Shown: one piece after another, positions 29,135 through 37,529 of the stretch | Numbering within the stretch: position 1 is the stretch's first letter | Layout: each line of letters opens with the position of its first letter | Assembly: GCA_020441545.1 (NCBI GenBank) | Contig: JAGRLZ010000049.1 | Coordinates: 1-48,275, forward strand | Length of the DNA stretch: 48,275 nucleotides | Reading direction: 5' to 3' | Origin: Xanthobacteraceae bacterium | GTDB taxonomy: Bacteria; Pseudomonadota; Alphaproteobacteria; Rhizobiales; Xanthobacteraceae | Translations under genes and position numbers: made by a program | Notes under the pieces: generated by a model | The model's input: the letters and a program-made list of their open reading frames with translations, nothing else | The model's database searches: none | What the model was told of the DNA's origin: nothing

Positions 29135-29734
29135 TCAACCGGCCTTGCCGAACAGTTCGTCGACATAGTCCCAGTTGACGAGGTTCTCGACGAACGCCTT
29201 CAGGTAATCCGGCCGGCGGTTGCGGTAGTCGATGTAGTAGGAGTGCTCCCAGACATCGACGCCGAGGATCGGGGTGCCGCCATGGACCAGCGGATTCTCG
29301 CCGTTCGGGGTCTTGGTGACCTCGAGCTTGCCGTTCTTCACCGTCAGCCAGGCCCAGCCCGAACCGAACTGGCCGGCGCCGGCCGCGGCGAAATCGGCCT
29401 TGAACTTGTCGAAGCCGCCAAGGTCCTCGCTGATCTTCTTCTCAAGCCGGCCGGGCAGCTTGCTGCCGCCGCCGTTCGGCTTCATCCACTTCCAGAAGTG
29501 AATGTGATTGTAGTGCTGGCCCGCATTGTTGAACAGCGCCGGGTTCTTGCCGTAGGACGCCTTGACGATCTCTTCCAGCGACATGTTCTCGAATTCCGTG
29601 CCCTTCAGCAGGTTGTTGCCGTTGGTCACGTAAGCCTGATGATGCTTGTCGTGGTGAAACTCGAGGGTTTCCTTCGACATATACGGCGCAAGCGCATCGT
29701 AGGCATACGGCAAATCGGGAAGCGTGAAAGTCAT
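29135..29734 (-). CDS. sodB: Superoxide dismutase, Fe (or cambialistic Fe/Mn) type
   Basis: The 199-residue enzyme converts superoxide to oxygen and peroxide. The metal ligands appear in FHHDKHHQAYV, FNNAGQHYNHIHFW and DVWEHSYYIDYRN. The Gln in NNAGQH is at the place where Fe-type enzymes carry their active-site Gln, and the sequence LGVDVWEH lacks the downstream MnSOD Gln, so the protein is Fe-type or cambialistic. There is no signal peptide, so it is cytosolic. The upstream gap contains the palindrome CCTTATAAGG at 29781-29790, which overlaps a likely -10 region. Confidence 0.93.
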   Translation of the reverse strand: MTFTLPDLPYAYDALAPYMSKETLEFHHDKHHQAYVTNGNNLLKGTEFENMSLEEIVKASYGKNPALFNNAGQHYNHIHFWKWMKPNGGGSKLPGRLEKKISEDLGGFDKFKADFAAAGAGQFGSGWAWLTVKNGKLEVTKTPNGENPLVHGGTPILGVDVWEHSYYIDYRNRRPDYLKAFVENLVNWDYVDELFGKAG

Positions 29735-29836
29735 GATACCTGTCCAGACTGGGTGGGAGATAGCGTTCTAACGGGACCCCCCTTATAAGGTTCCCTCCCC
29801 TCCACCGCAAATGGACGCTGACACCCGCCGCCTTCG

Positions 29837-31600
29837 TCAGTCGCACACCTGCGACTGGAACGGCCCGTTCGCCAGCCCCGCGCGACAGCCGCGGCGCACC
29901 GGACGGCAGCCATGGTCGTCGCAGATGACCTGCGGGCCGTGCCGCGCGACCGGCGGCGCACGCTCGACCCGCACCGGCGCGGCTTGGCGGCGCGGACGCC
30001 GCCGCTCGTACGGATCGTCATAGCGATCGGGACGCGACCGGCCGACGCGGCCGACCGGGCGGCAGACGCCGTCATCGTCGCGCGCGAAACCGCGGCGGCA
30101 GGCGGAGGCGACGCATCTGCCGCCCACGGCGTGGCTGCCGCGCCCGCATTGCAGCGGGCAGACCCGGCCGCGCTTGCCGCGCACCGCATCGAGCGCCGCC
30201 CTGCTGGCAAGGCTGGTGTCGAAGCGCGTGCCGGCGTGCCGGTTGAACGCGGACAGCGCGCGCTGCGAGCCCGCGCCCCAGATTCCATCGACCTCGCCGA
30301 CGTCGCAACCGACGCGATCCAGTTCGGCCTGCAGCCGGCGCGGCAGGTCGGCATCCGGGTTCGGCGCGGCCTGGCGCGACGTCTCGCCGGCCGAAGGCAG
30401 CGCGGCCATTTTCTGTGCCGGGGCCGGCTTGTCCGCGGTCGGCTCCGTGGTCCCGGCGGCGGCCTTCTCGGCCATGCTCTTGGCTTCCGCGGCGTGCTTG
30501 ACATTCGCATCGGCGGTCGCGGCGGCGGCCTCGGCCTGCTTCTGCCTGTCCGCTTCCTTGCGGGCGCGCTCTGCGGCTTCGGCCTGCGTGCGGCTGCTGG
30601 CGCCTTGCGCGGCGAGCCTTGCTTCCTCGTCGGCGGCGGCGCGCGCCTTGTCGGTGGCGGTGCGGCGGGCCGCCTCGGCATCCAGCTTGTTGCGCTGCGC
30701 CTTGGCGAGATCGGTATAGAAGCCGGTCGGATAGGCCCTGATGAAGGAGTCCCATGCCTCGCGGGTGCCGACCTTCTCCGCCAGTTCGTAGTCGCTGCGG
30801 ATATCGGCCACCGGCCGTTCGCGCGGTTTCGCGACCGGCACCAGCGGCACCTCGTTGCCGCCCAGCGAGCCGTAGACGAACGGCTCCTGGTGATTGTCGG
30901 TCGCCGCCATCACGTCGTCGCGCACCAGTCCGAACGCCCTGCGGACGTCGAGGCCGGGCGTGGTCAGATGCTTCAGCAGCGCGCCGGTAAACGGGCTGTT
31001 CTTGCCGTCGCCGTCGGATGCGGTCGATCCGCCCTTGGCGGCGTAGGCGACCAGCGTGTTCGGCTGCATCGGCTCGATCCCGGCGAGTCCGCGTCCGAGC
31101 GAGCGCAGCGCCAGCGTCCGCCGCATCCTGGCGACGAAGGGATTGTCGCGGCAGGCATCGAGGATCACCAGCCGGAGCTGCCGGGCCGGCTCGACCGCCT
31201 GCAGGATCCGGTCGAGCGCGATGGCTTCGTCATAGGTGTCGGTGTCGCGCTGAATGGTGGCGTCCACCGGAATGAGGTAGTTGGTGCCGTTCACCTCGAT
31301 GCCGTGGCCGGCATAGTAGATGACGGCGATGTCGGCCCCCTGCGCCTGATCCGAGAAATCGCGCAAGGCGCGCCGCATCTCGACGTTGCCGAGGTCCTCC
31401 CGCAGGGTGACCACGTCGAATTTCGCCTGCTTGAACATATCGGCGATCGCGGCGGCGTCATGGGCGGGATTGGTCAGCGCCGCGACGTTGCGGTAGGCGG
31501 AATTGCCGATCACCAGCGCCGCGCGCTTGCCGGCATGAGCCTGCTGATCTCCGCAGACGATCATGAGAAATGCGGTGATAATGATGGCCAGCGTGCGCAT
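29837..31600 (-). CDS. Secreted caspase-like (peptidase C14, orthocaspase) protein with peptidoglycan-binding-like domain
   Basis: The 587-residue protein starts at ATG 31600 with a signal peptide (LAIIITAFLMIVCGDQQAHAG), so the caspase domain (about residues 24-260) is predicted to be periplasmic. The catalytic dyad is intact: His99 in YYAGHG and Cys150 in LDACRDNP. A long Ala/Glu/Lys coiled-coil region (residues 290-400) follows, then a segment near 425-475 (QAELDRVGCDVGEVDGIWG) of the PG_binding_1-like type, and a Cys/Arg-rich tail with about ten cysteines. Bacterial homologues have suspected roles in proteolysis or cell death, unproven. A CRP-like palindrome lies 65 bases upstream. Confidence 0.88.
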   Translation of the reverse strand: MRTLAIIITAFLMIVCGDQQAHAGKRAALVIGNSAYRNVAALTNPAHDAAAIADMFKQAKFDVVTLREDLGNVEMRRALRDFSDQAQGADIAVIYYAGHGIEVNGTNYLIPVDATIQRDTDTYDEAIALDRILQAVEPARQLRLVILDACRDNPFVARMRRTLALRSLGRGLAGIEPMQPNTLVAYAAKGGSTASDGDGKNSPFTGALLKHLTTPGLDVRRAFGLVRDDVMAATDNHQEPFVYGSLGGNEVPLVPVAKPRERPVADIRSDYELAEKVGTREAWDSFIRAYPTGFYTDLAKAQRNKLDAEAARRTATDKARAAADEEARLAAQGASSRTQAEAAERARKEADRQKQAEAAAATADANVKHAAEAKSMAEKAAAGTTEPTADKPAPAQKMAALPSAGETSRQAAPNPDADLPRRLQAELDRVGCDVGEVDGIWGAGSQRALSAFNRHAGTRFDTSLASRAALDAVRGKRGRVCPLQCGRGSHAVGGRCVASACRRGFARDDDGVCRPVGRVGRSRPDRYDDPYERRRPRRQAAPVRVERAPPVARHGPQVICDDHGCRPVRRGCRAGLANGPFQSQVCD

Positions 31601-31664
31601 GGGCTGCCTCGTGTCGTCAGCGTGAGACCATATCACATTGAACGGCCGGCGACGAGGCGCGGTC

Positions 31665-31680
31665 TGTGATCCAGATCACG
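31665..31680. promoter_or_regulatory. CRP/FNR-family-like palindrome
   Basis: TGTGATCCAGATCACG contains a perfect 6+6 inverted repeat (GTGATC-CA-GATCAC) and matches the TGTGA-N6-TCACA pattern at nine of ten defined positions. It sits 65-80 bases upstream of the caspase-like gene start and overlaps the 3' end of the MFS gene. Confidence 0.45.
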
Positions 31681-32914
31681 CCGGACGCGGTATCCTGCGA
31701 TCGAATTCCCGGGTCGACGGCGGACGCACATTCATCAGCATCTGGAACGCGCCCGCGACCAGGCCGATGACGACCGCCCCGCGCCAGGCCATGTCGTAGC
31801 TGCCGAGGTGGTCGTAGATCAGGCCGCCGCCCCAGGCACCGATGAACGAACCGGCCTGATGGCTGAGAAAGGCGATGCCGGTCAGCGTCGCCATGAAGCG
31901 CAAACCGAACAGTTGCGCGACCAGCCCGTTGACCAGCGGCACCACGCCGAGCCACAGCGCGCCCATCACGGCGGCGAACACCAGCGTGGTCGTCGCCGTC
32001 GCGGGAAACGCGAAATACAGCGCGATCGCCACCGAGCGCATGATGTAGACCCCGCCCAGCAGGATCTGCTTCGGAAATTTCCCGCCGAGCCAGCCGAACA
32101 GGTACGACCCCATCACATTGAACAGGCCGATCATCGCCAGCGCCTCGGCGCCGAGCGACGGATCCATCCCGCAGATCTCGAGATAGTTCGGCAGATGCGT
32201 GGTGAGAAAGACGAGTTGCAACCCGCAGACGAAGAACGCGATCGACATCACCATGAAGCCGGAATGGCCGAGCGCGGTCTGCACCACGACGCCGAGCGGC
32301 TGGCCGCTGTCGTCGGCCCGGTCGATCTCGACCTTGTCCGCCTGGCCTGCGAACAGTGCCGCCGGCACCATCACGGCCGCGAGCCCGAGAAAGCCGATCA
32401 GCGCGACCTGCCAGCCGGAATGGGTGATGAGGGTTTGCGCCAGCGGCGAGGCCAGCACCAGGCCGAGCGAGCCCGCCGCCGACACCGCGCCCATCGCAAG
32501 GCTGCGCCTGGCGACGGAGACGACGCGCGAGGTCACCGTCATGGTCATGCTCGAGGCGGTGCAGGACAGCGCCAGGCCGACGCAGACACCGGCGCCCAGC
32601 GTGAACATCCAGGCCGAGGTCGACAGCATCATGACGACGAGGCCGGCGGCATAGACCACGACGCCGGATGCCATCACGAAGCGCGAGCCGTAGCGATCCG
32701 CCATCGCGCCGACCATCGGCTGCGTCACGCCCCAGACGACGTTCTGCAACGCCGTCGCCAGCGAGAAATCGGCCGTGGTCAGGCCAACGTCGCGAATGAT
32801 CGACGGCTGGAACAGCCCGAAGCTCTGGCGCATGCCCATGGCCAGGCTGAGCAGCACCGATGCGCCGACCAGGATCGACCAGCGTTGGAATTTGCTCAGT
32901 TGCGCCGCCGTCAT
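31676..32914 (-). CDS. MFS transporter (oxalate/formate antiporter-like, OFA)
   Basis: The 412-residue polytopic protein has 12 predicted membrane segments in two halves. Features include MGMRQSFGLFQPSIIRD after the first helix and the loop ADRYGSRFVM between helices 2 and 3, characteristic of the major facilitator superfamily. The sequence style is that of monocarboxylate or organic-anion transporters, but the substrate cannot be called. ATG 32914 has AAGGA six bases upstream. It is divergent from the MATE gene. Confidence 0.87.
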   Translation of the reverse strand: MTAAQLSKFQRWSILVGASVLLSLAMGMRQSFGLFQPSIIRDVGLTTADFSLATALQNVVWGVTQPMVGAMADRYGSRFVMASGVVVYAAGLVVMMLSTSAWMFTLGAGVCVGLALSCTASSMTMTVTSRVVSVARRSLAMGAVSAAGSLGLVLASPLAQTLITHSGWQVALIGFLGLAAVMVPAALFAGQADKVEIDRADDSGQPLGVVVQTALGHSGFMVMSIAFFVCGLQLVFLTTHLPNYLEICGMDPSLGAEALAMIGLFNVMGSYLFGWLGGKFPKQILLGGVYIMRSVAIALYFAFPATATTTLVFAAVMGALWLGVVPLVNGLVAQLFGLRFMATLTGIAFLSHQAGSFIGAWGGGLIYDHLGSYDMAWRGAVVIGLVAGAFQMLMNVRPPSTREFDRRIPRPA

Positions 32915-33126
32915 GGAAATTCCTTTCAAAATGGCGGCGGAGACTGGCACCGGAATCGCGTTTGCGCCACCCATGCCGGCGCGATGAGGCAATGCGAATG
33001 ACGCAGGACGAGGGGCGGGATCCGCGCTACAGGGCCGGAATGGCGGCCGGTCCCGGCCTTAATCCATGCGGATTGCCGAGGCGACCATGCATTCCCGCCT
33101 CTGGCGCGACGCCTTCACTCCGCATA

Positions 33127-33144
33127 ATATGTCGATCGTCATAT
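33127..33144. promoter_or_regulatory. Near-perfect 18-bp palindrome upstream of the MATE gene
   Basis: ATATGTCGATCGTCATAT matches its reverse complement at 16 of 18 positions. It lies 52 bases before the MATE start in an AT-rich patch with TATATA just downstream, in the 281-base gap between divergent MFS and MATE genes. It looks like an operator for a dimeric repressor, but the regulator is not encoded here. Confidence 0.45.
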
Positions 33145-33195
33145 ATAGCCGGCGGCCCGAAAGCCGCCCGCCCACGATGTGGAGACCGCGCGACC

Positions 33196-34569
33196 ATGCA
33201 TGCCCCCCTGTCCTCAAGGGCCGCGACAACGGCCGTGACCGCCGATCGCCTGCTGACGGCGCCGATCCTGCCGACGCTGCTGCGGCTGGCACTGCCGAAC
33301 ACCGTTGCCATGGCCGGCAGCGCGCTGGTCGCGGTGGCGGAGACCGCCTATATCGGACGCCTCGGCACCGTTCCGCTGGCCGCCATCGCGCTGGCGTTCC
33401 CCTTCACGATGCTGATGCAGATGACCTCGGCCGGCGCCATGGGCGGCAGCGTGTCCTCCGCCATCAGCCGCGCGCTCGGCGCCGGCGACCAGGACCGGGC
33501 GACGACGCTGGCCTGGCACGCCGCGGTGATCGGGCTGATCGGCGGCATCGTCTTCATGCTGACGATGTGGGCGTTCGGCGGCGCCTTCTTCACCTTCCTC
33601 GGCGGACGCGGCGCGGTGCTCGACGAGGCACGCGCCTATGCCAATGTGCTGTTCGCCGGCGCGATCTCGATCTGGCTGGTGAACACGCTGGCGTCGATCG
33701 TACGCGGCACCGGCGACATGAAGGTGCCGTCCGGCACGCTGCTCGCGGTCGCGCTGCTGCAAGTCGTCCTCGGCGGCACCCTCGGCCTCGGCCTTGGCGG
33801 CGTGCCGCAATTCGGCATGCGCGGCGTCGCCGCCGGCCAGGCCATCGCCTATAGCTGCGGCGCGCTGTTCCTGATCTGGTTCCTGCTCGGCGGCCGCAGC
33901 CGGCTCGATCTCGCACGTGCCCGCTTCACGCTTCAGCGCGGCATGTTTCTCGACATCATGAAGGTCGGCGCGATCGCCTGCTTCTCGCCGCTGCAAACCG
34001 TGCTGACCATTCTCGTGTTCACCAGCATCGTCACCCGCTTCGGCACCGAGGCGCTGGCGGGCTACGGCATCGGCGCGCGCCTCGAGTTCCTCCTGATCCC
34101 GATCGCCTTCGCATTCGGCACCGCATCGATCCCGATGGTCGGCATGGCGATCGGCGCCGGACTGGTCGCGCGCGCGCGCCGCGTTGCCTGGACCACCGGA
34201 ATCGTCGCAACCCTCACGGTCGGCGCGGTGGGGGTGGTGGCGGCGATCCAGCCGACGCTGTGGGTGTCGCTGTTCACGCGCGACCCCGGCGTCAGCGCCG
34301 CCGCGGCAACCTACTTCGCCTTCGCGGGCCCCGCCTTCGGCTTCTTCGGGCTCGGCGTCGCGCTGTACTTCTCCTCGCAAGGCGCCGCGCGGGTTCTCGG
34401 TCCGGTGCTGGCCTCCACCGCGCGGCTGCTGATCGTCGGCTGCGGCGGCTGGTGGTTGGCCATGCTTCAGGCACCGAGCTGGATGCTGTTCGCATTGGTC
34501 GGCGTCGCCATGGCCGTGTTCGGACTCGGAACCGCGGCCTCCGTCCGCTTCTCGCGCTGGGGCGCGTGA
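33196..34569 (+). CDS. MATE family efflux transporter
   Basis: The 457-residue protein has 12 hydrophobic segments in two similar halves. Features such as LLRLALPNTVAMAGSALVAVAETAYIGRLGTVPLAA near residues 28-63, and a matching MKVGAIACFSPLQTVLTILVFTSIVTRFGTEALAGYGIG segment in the second half, are typical of MATE antiporters that export cationic drugs or metabolites using Na+ or H+. ATG 33196 follows an in-frame run without similarity, so it is a reasonable start. Confidence 0.9.
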   Translation: MHAPLSSRAATTAVTADRLLTAPILPTLLRLALPNTVAMAGSALVAVAETAYIGRLGTVPLAAIALAFPFTMLMQMTSAGAMGGSVSSAISRALGAGDQDRATTLAWHAAVIGLIGGIVFMLTMWAFGGAFFTFLGGRGAVLDEARAYANVLFAGAISIWLVNTLASIVRGTGDMKVPSGTLLAVALLQVVLGGTLGLGLGGVPQFGMRGVAAGQAIAYSCGALFLIWFLLGGRSRLDLARARFTLQRGMFLDIMKVGAIACFSPLQTVLTILVFTSIVTRFGTEALAGYGIGARLEFLLIPIAFAFGTASIPMVGMAIGAGLVARARRVAWTTGIVATLTVGAVGVVAAIQPTLWVSLFTRDPGVSAAAATYFAFAGPAFGFFGLGVALYFSSQGAARVLGPVLASTARLLIVGCGGWWLAMLQAPSWMLFALVGVAMAVFGLGTAASVRFSRWGA

Positions 34570-34698
34570 ACGAAAGCCACGCGCTCCGGCGAAAGTTGCG
34601 ACGCGCCAGGCGCAATGCACCGTTGCGCGCGGCGCGATCCGGCATTGCACGAGCGCGCTATTTTTGTCATGCACCTCTCACGTCTTTCGGAGGGCCTG

Positions 34699-35169
34699 AT
34701 GAACTCAATGTTGCGCGCAAACATCATCGCATCGACCGTTATCGCATCGGCCGCTATCGCGGCGGCACTGGTGGGCGGCCCGGTCGGCGCGCGCGCACAG
34801 GCCGGCGGCGATCCGAGCGGAACCTGGCGGACGCAGGCCGGCGACGCCAATGTGCGGGTCAGCCGGTGCGGCAAGGGCATCTGCGGCGTGGTCGTTGCCT
34901 TGCGCGAGCCGATCAATCCGGCAACCGGCGCGCCGTTCGTCGACGACAAGAATCCGAATCCGGCGCTGCGCCGCCGTCCGATCGTGGGGCTGCCGCTGTT
35001 CAGCAACATGCGGCCGACCGGCCCCAGCCGCTGGGCCGGACATATCTACAATGCCGACGACGGCGGAACCTACGAGAGCCACATCAACATGACCGGGCCG
35101 AACTCGCTGCAGGTCAATGGCTGCGTCGGCGCGCTGTGCGGCGGCGAGAACTGGACCCGCGTGCGCTGA
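34699..35169 (+). CDS. DUF2147 family secreted protein
   Basis: The 156-residue protein begins at ATG 34699 after CGGAGGG. A signal peptide of about 36 residues ends near ARAQAGG. The mature part follows the DUF2147 plan: PSGTWRTQAGDANVRVSRCGKGICGVVVAL, a middle strand with LPLFSNMRPTGPSRWAGHIYNADDGGTYESHI, and a Cys-containing end NGCVGALCGGENWTRV. Four cysteines could form two disulfides. Function is unknown; it is likely a small periplasmic beta-barrel. Confidence 0.88.
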   Translation: MNSMLRANIIASTVIASAAIAAALVGGPVGARAQAGGDPSGTWRTQAGDANVRVSRCGKGICGVVVALREPINPATGAPFVDDKNPNPALRRRPIVGLPLFSNMRPTGPSRWAGHIYNADDGGTYESHINMTGPNSLQVNGCVGALCGGENWTRVR

Positions 35170-35199
35170 CCCTGTAGCGTTCGCGGACGACATCGCCCT

Positions 35200-35241
35200 C
35201 GTTCGCCGGGCTCCTGCAACCCGTTCGCCGGGCTCCTGCAA
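35200..35241. repeat. 20-bp tandem duplication before the yihY-like gene
   Basis: CGTTCGCCGGGCTCCTGCAA occurs twice (35200-35219 and 35222-35241) with period 22. The second copy runs into the AAGGTGAG ribosome site of the next gene. Confidence 0.85.
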
Positions 35242-35249
35242 GGTGAGAC

Positions 35250-36143
35250 GTGAAGACCCTTCGCCGCATCTTCATGATCGGGCTCGATGCCTTCGACACC
35301 TTTCTCGCCGATGACGGCTGGGCGATCGCGAGCCACATCGCGCTCTCCACGCTGATGGCACTGTTTCCGTTCCTGATCGTGCTGACGTCGCTGGCCGGCT
35401 TCTTCGGGTCCAAGGATCTTGCGGACCAGGCGGCGGAACTGATGCTGCAGGTCTGGCCCGCGGAGGTCGCAAGCCGCCTTTCGGGCGAGATTCACGACGT
35501 GCTCACCACGACGCGCGGCGGCGCGCTGACGGTCGGCGCGGCGCTCGCGCTCTATTTCGCCTCCAACGGCATCGAAAGCCTGCGCGTCGCGCTCAACCGC
35601 GCCTATGCGGTGACCGAGGCGCGGCGCTGGTACTGGCTGCGGCTGGAGTCGATCGGCTACACGCTGATGGCCGCGATCGCCGCCCTGATCCTCGCGCTGC
35701 TGATCGTGCTCGGCCCGCTGCTCCTCGAGGCGGCCCGGCGCTACATCCCGGTGATGGTGGAAGCGAACGAGCGGATGCTGACGATCGCGCGCTACGGCAT
35801 CTCGATCCTCGCGATGATCGCCGTGCTCTTCATCCTCCACGCCAGGCTTCCGGCGGGCCGCCGCAGCTTCCGCGAAATCATGCCGGGGATCATCTTCACC
35901 GTGGTCGCCTCGCTGATCTCGGGCATCACCTTCGGGCAATATCTCGCGCGCTTCGCCAACAACTACGTCACGATGTATGCCGGGCTGGCATCGGTCATCA
36001 TCGCACTGGTGTTCCTGTATTTCATCTCGGCGATCTTCGTCTATGGCGGCGAATTGAACGCCGCCATCATCAAGGCGAAACGGTCGCGCGGCGCCGCGCG
36101 GCGGCAAGAGCCGCCGCCAGCGCACGGGGCGACACCGGCTTGA
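35250..36143 (+). CDS. YihY/BrkB family inner membrane protein
   Basis: The 297-residue membrane protein starts at GTG 35250 (AAGGTGAG two bases before) and shows six membrane spans. Family features are GWAIASHIALSTLMALFPFLIVLTSLAGF near residues 23-51, and the C-terminal block YVTMYAGLASVIIALVFLYFISAIFVYGGELNAAI. Older names (RNase BN, virulence factor BrkB) are not well supported; the role is unknown. The final 74 bases overlap the convergent histidine kinase gene. Confidence 0.9.
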   Translation: MKTLRRIFMIGLDAFDTFLADDGWAIASHIALSTLMALFPFLIVLTSLAGFFGSKDLADQAAELMLQVWPAEVASRLSGEIHDVLTTTRGGALTVGAALALYFASNGIESLRVALNRAYAVTEARRWYWLRLESIGYTLMAAIAALILALLIVLGPLLLEAARRYIPVMVEANERMLTIARYGISILAMIAVLFILHARLPAGRRSFREIMPGIIFTVVASLISGITFGQYLARFANNYVTMYAGLASVIIALVFLYFISAIFVYGGELNAAIIKAKRSRGAARRQEPPPAHGATPA

Positions 36144-37431
36144 GCAGGAAGGCATCGGCGCCGGCCTTGCGCGTCAGCGCGTCGTCCTCGCCGCGACCGG
36201 ACAGGCCGATAATGGCGATGCGCCGGTAGGGCGCGGGCAAGGCGCGGATGCGCCGGATCGCCTCGACACCGTTGATGCCCGGCAGCACCATGTCCATCAG
36301 CACCACGTCGAAATCGCCCCTGGCGACACGATCCGCCGCCAGTTCGCCGCGGCCGACGAACTCGGCATGATGACCGAGTTCGGTGAGGATGGTGTTGAGC
36401 ACGACGCGGCCGAATGGATTGTCCTCGACGCTCAACACCCGCACGGCGCCGGCCGATTCGACCGGCCGCGCGGCGCCGGCGATCGCATCGTGCCCGGCCG
36501 CGTTCTCCGCCGCCGCCAGGTCGACCGTAAGCGTGAAAACCGCGCCGCCACCGCGCCGTTGCGCCACCGCGACGTCGCCGCCCATCGCTTTCGCCAGTTG
36601 CTTCACCGACGACAATCCGAGGCCGGCGCCGCCGAACCGCGAAGCAATGGTGACATTGGCCTGCGAAAACGGCCTGAACAGCCGCTTGATCTCGGCAAGC
36701 GTCAGGCCGATGCCGCTGTCGGAGATCGTGAACGCGACGCGCACGCGGCCCTTCGGCGCGCGCGGTGTGGTGACCTTCAACGCGACATCGCCCTGCGCGG
36801 TGAACTTGACGGCGTTGTCGATCAGGTTTTCCAGCGCGGCGCGCAACCGCACCGCGTCGCCGATGGCGAAGGCCGGCAGCGTATCGGCGATCCGCACATC
36901 GGAGCGCAGGCCCTTCGCAGCGGCGCGGCCGGCGAGCGAATTGCCGACGCTGCGGGCGAGCACGCGCAGGTCGAAGAAGTCCTGGCGGCCGGCGAACGCG
37001 CCCCGCCCGGCATTGCGGCTGCGCGCGGCGTCGACGAACAGGGTCGCAAGGCTCGCGAGATGTTCGGCGCTCGCCTTGATGGTCTCGACCCAGCGGCGCT
37101 CGCGCTCACCGAGTTCGGAGGTGGCGAGCAGGTCGCTGACGGCGAGGATGCCGGTCAGCGGCGTGCGCACCTCGTGGGCGAAGGCCGCGAGCGCGTTCTC
37201 GACGATATCGGATGCGGCACGGTTCGGCCTTTTCGCCGCCGCCTTGCTCACCGCAGGCGCCTTGTTCACCGCAGATGCCTTGTTCACCACAAGCGCCTTG
37301 CGCTTTGTCCGGCTGACCGCCTTCGCGGATGGCGGCGGCCGGCGCGAGGCTGCCTTGCGGGGCGCGGGCCGCTGCTTCCGCCGTGCCTGCGGCGAACTGG
37401 TCTTGCGCGGCCCCCGCGATTTCGGCGCCAT
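36070..37431 (-). CDS. Soluble hybrid histidine kinase (HisKA-HATPase-REC) with histone-H1-like basic N-terminus
   Basis: The 453-residue protein has no membrane segment. The first 70 residues are Lys/Ala/Pro/Arg-rich with a 6-residue tandem repeat (NKASAV NKAPAV SKAAAK), resembling a histone H1 tail. Then come HisKA with His86 in FAHEVRTP, an HATPase domain with N-box ENLIDNAVKF, G1 box SDSGIGL and G2 FGGAGLGLSSVK, and a C-terminal receiver domain with VEDN, phospho-acceptor Asp in VLMDMVLPG and Lys in LLKPVS. No PAS or other sensor domain is visible, and no partner regulator is adjacent. ATG 37431 has AGGGGA nearby. Confidence 0.9.
   Translation of the reverse strand: MAPKSRGPRKTSSPQARRKQRPAPRKAASRRPPPSAKAVSRTKRKALVVNKASAVNKAPAVSKAAAKRPNRAASDIVENALAAFAHEVRTPLTGILAVSDLLATSELGERERRWVETIKASAEHLASLATLFVDAARSRNAGRGAFAGRQDFFDLRVLARSVGNSLAGRAAAKGLRSDVRIADTLPAFAIGDAVRLRAALENLIDNAVKFTAQGDVALKVTTPRAPKGRVRVAFTISDSGIGLTLAEIKRLFRPFSQANVTIASRFGGAGLGLSSVKQLAKAMGGDVAVAQRRGGGAVFTLTVDLAAAENAAGHDAIAGAARPVESAGAVRVLSVEDNPFGRVVLNTILTELGHHAEFVGRGELAADRVARGDFDVVLMDMVLPGINGVEAIRRIRALPAPYRRIAIIGLSGRGEDDALTRKAGADAFLLKPVSPRALAAALAAARRRATVSP
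37241..37294. repeat. Three 18-bp tandem repeats within the kinase N-terminus
   Basis: Units at 37241-37258, 37259-37276 and 37277-37294 share GCCTTGyTCACC followed by a variable hexamer. Each encodes one six-residue unit of the basic tail. A shortened fourth unit begins at 37295. Confidence 0.8.
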
Positions 37432-37529
37432 GATTCCCCTCACCCCTGGCCGTTACCTTGCCACGGCCGGCACGGCCGAGTCACGGGCTCTTCGGGCTTG
37501 CAACCGGCTTGCGGCAGGGCGGAGGCGAA

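Noticed and set aside
29781-29790. CCTTATAAGG upstream of sodB as an iron-regulator operator
   Set aside because: It is a short palindrome overlapping a likely -10 region and does not match the Irr or Fur patterns I know well enough to claim.
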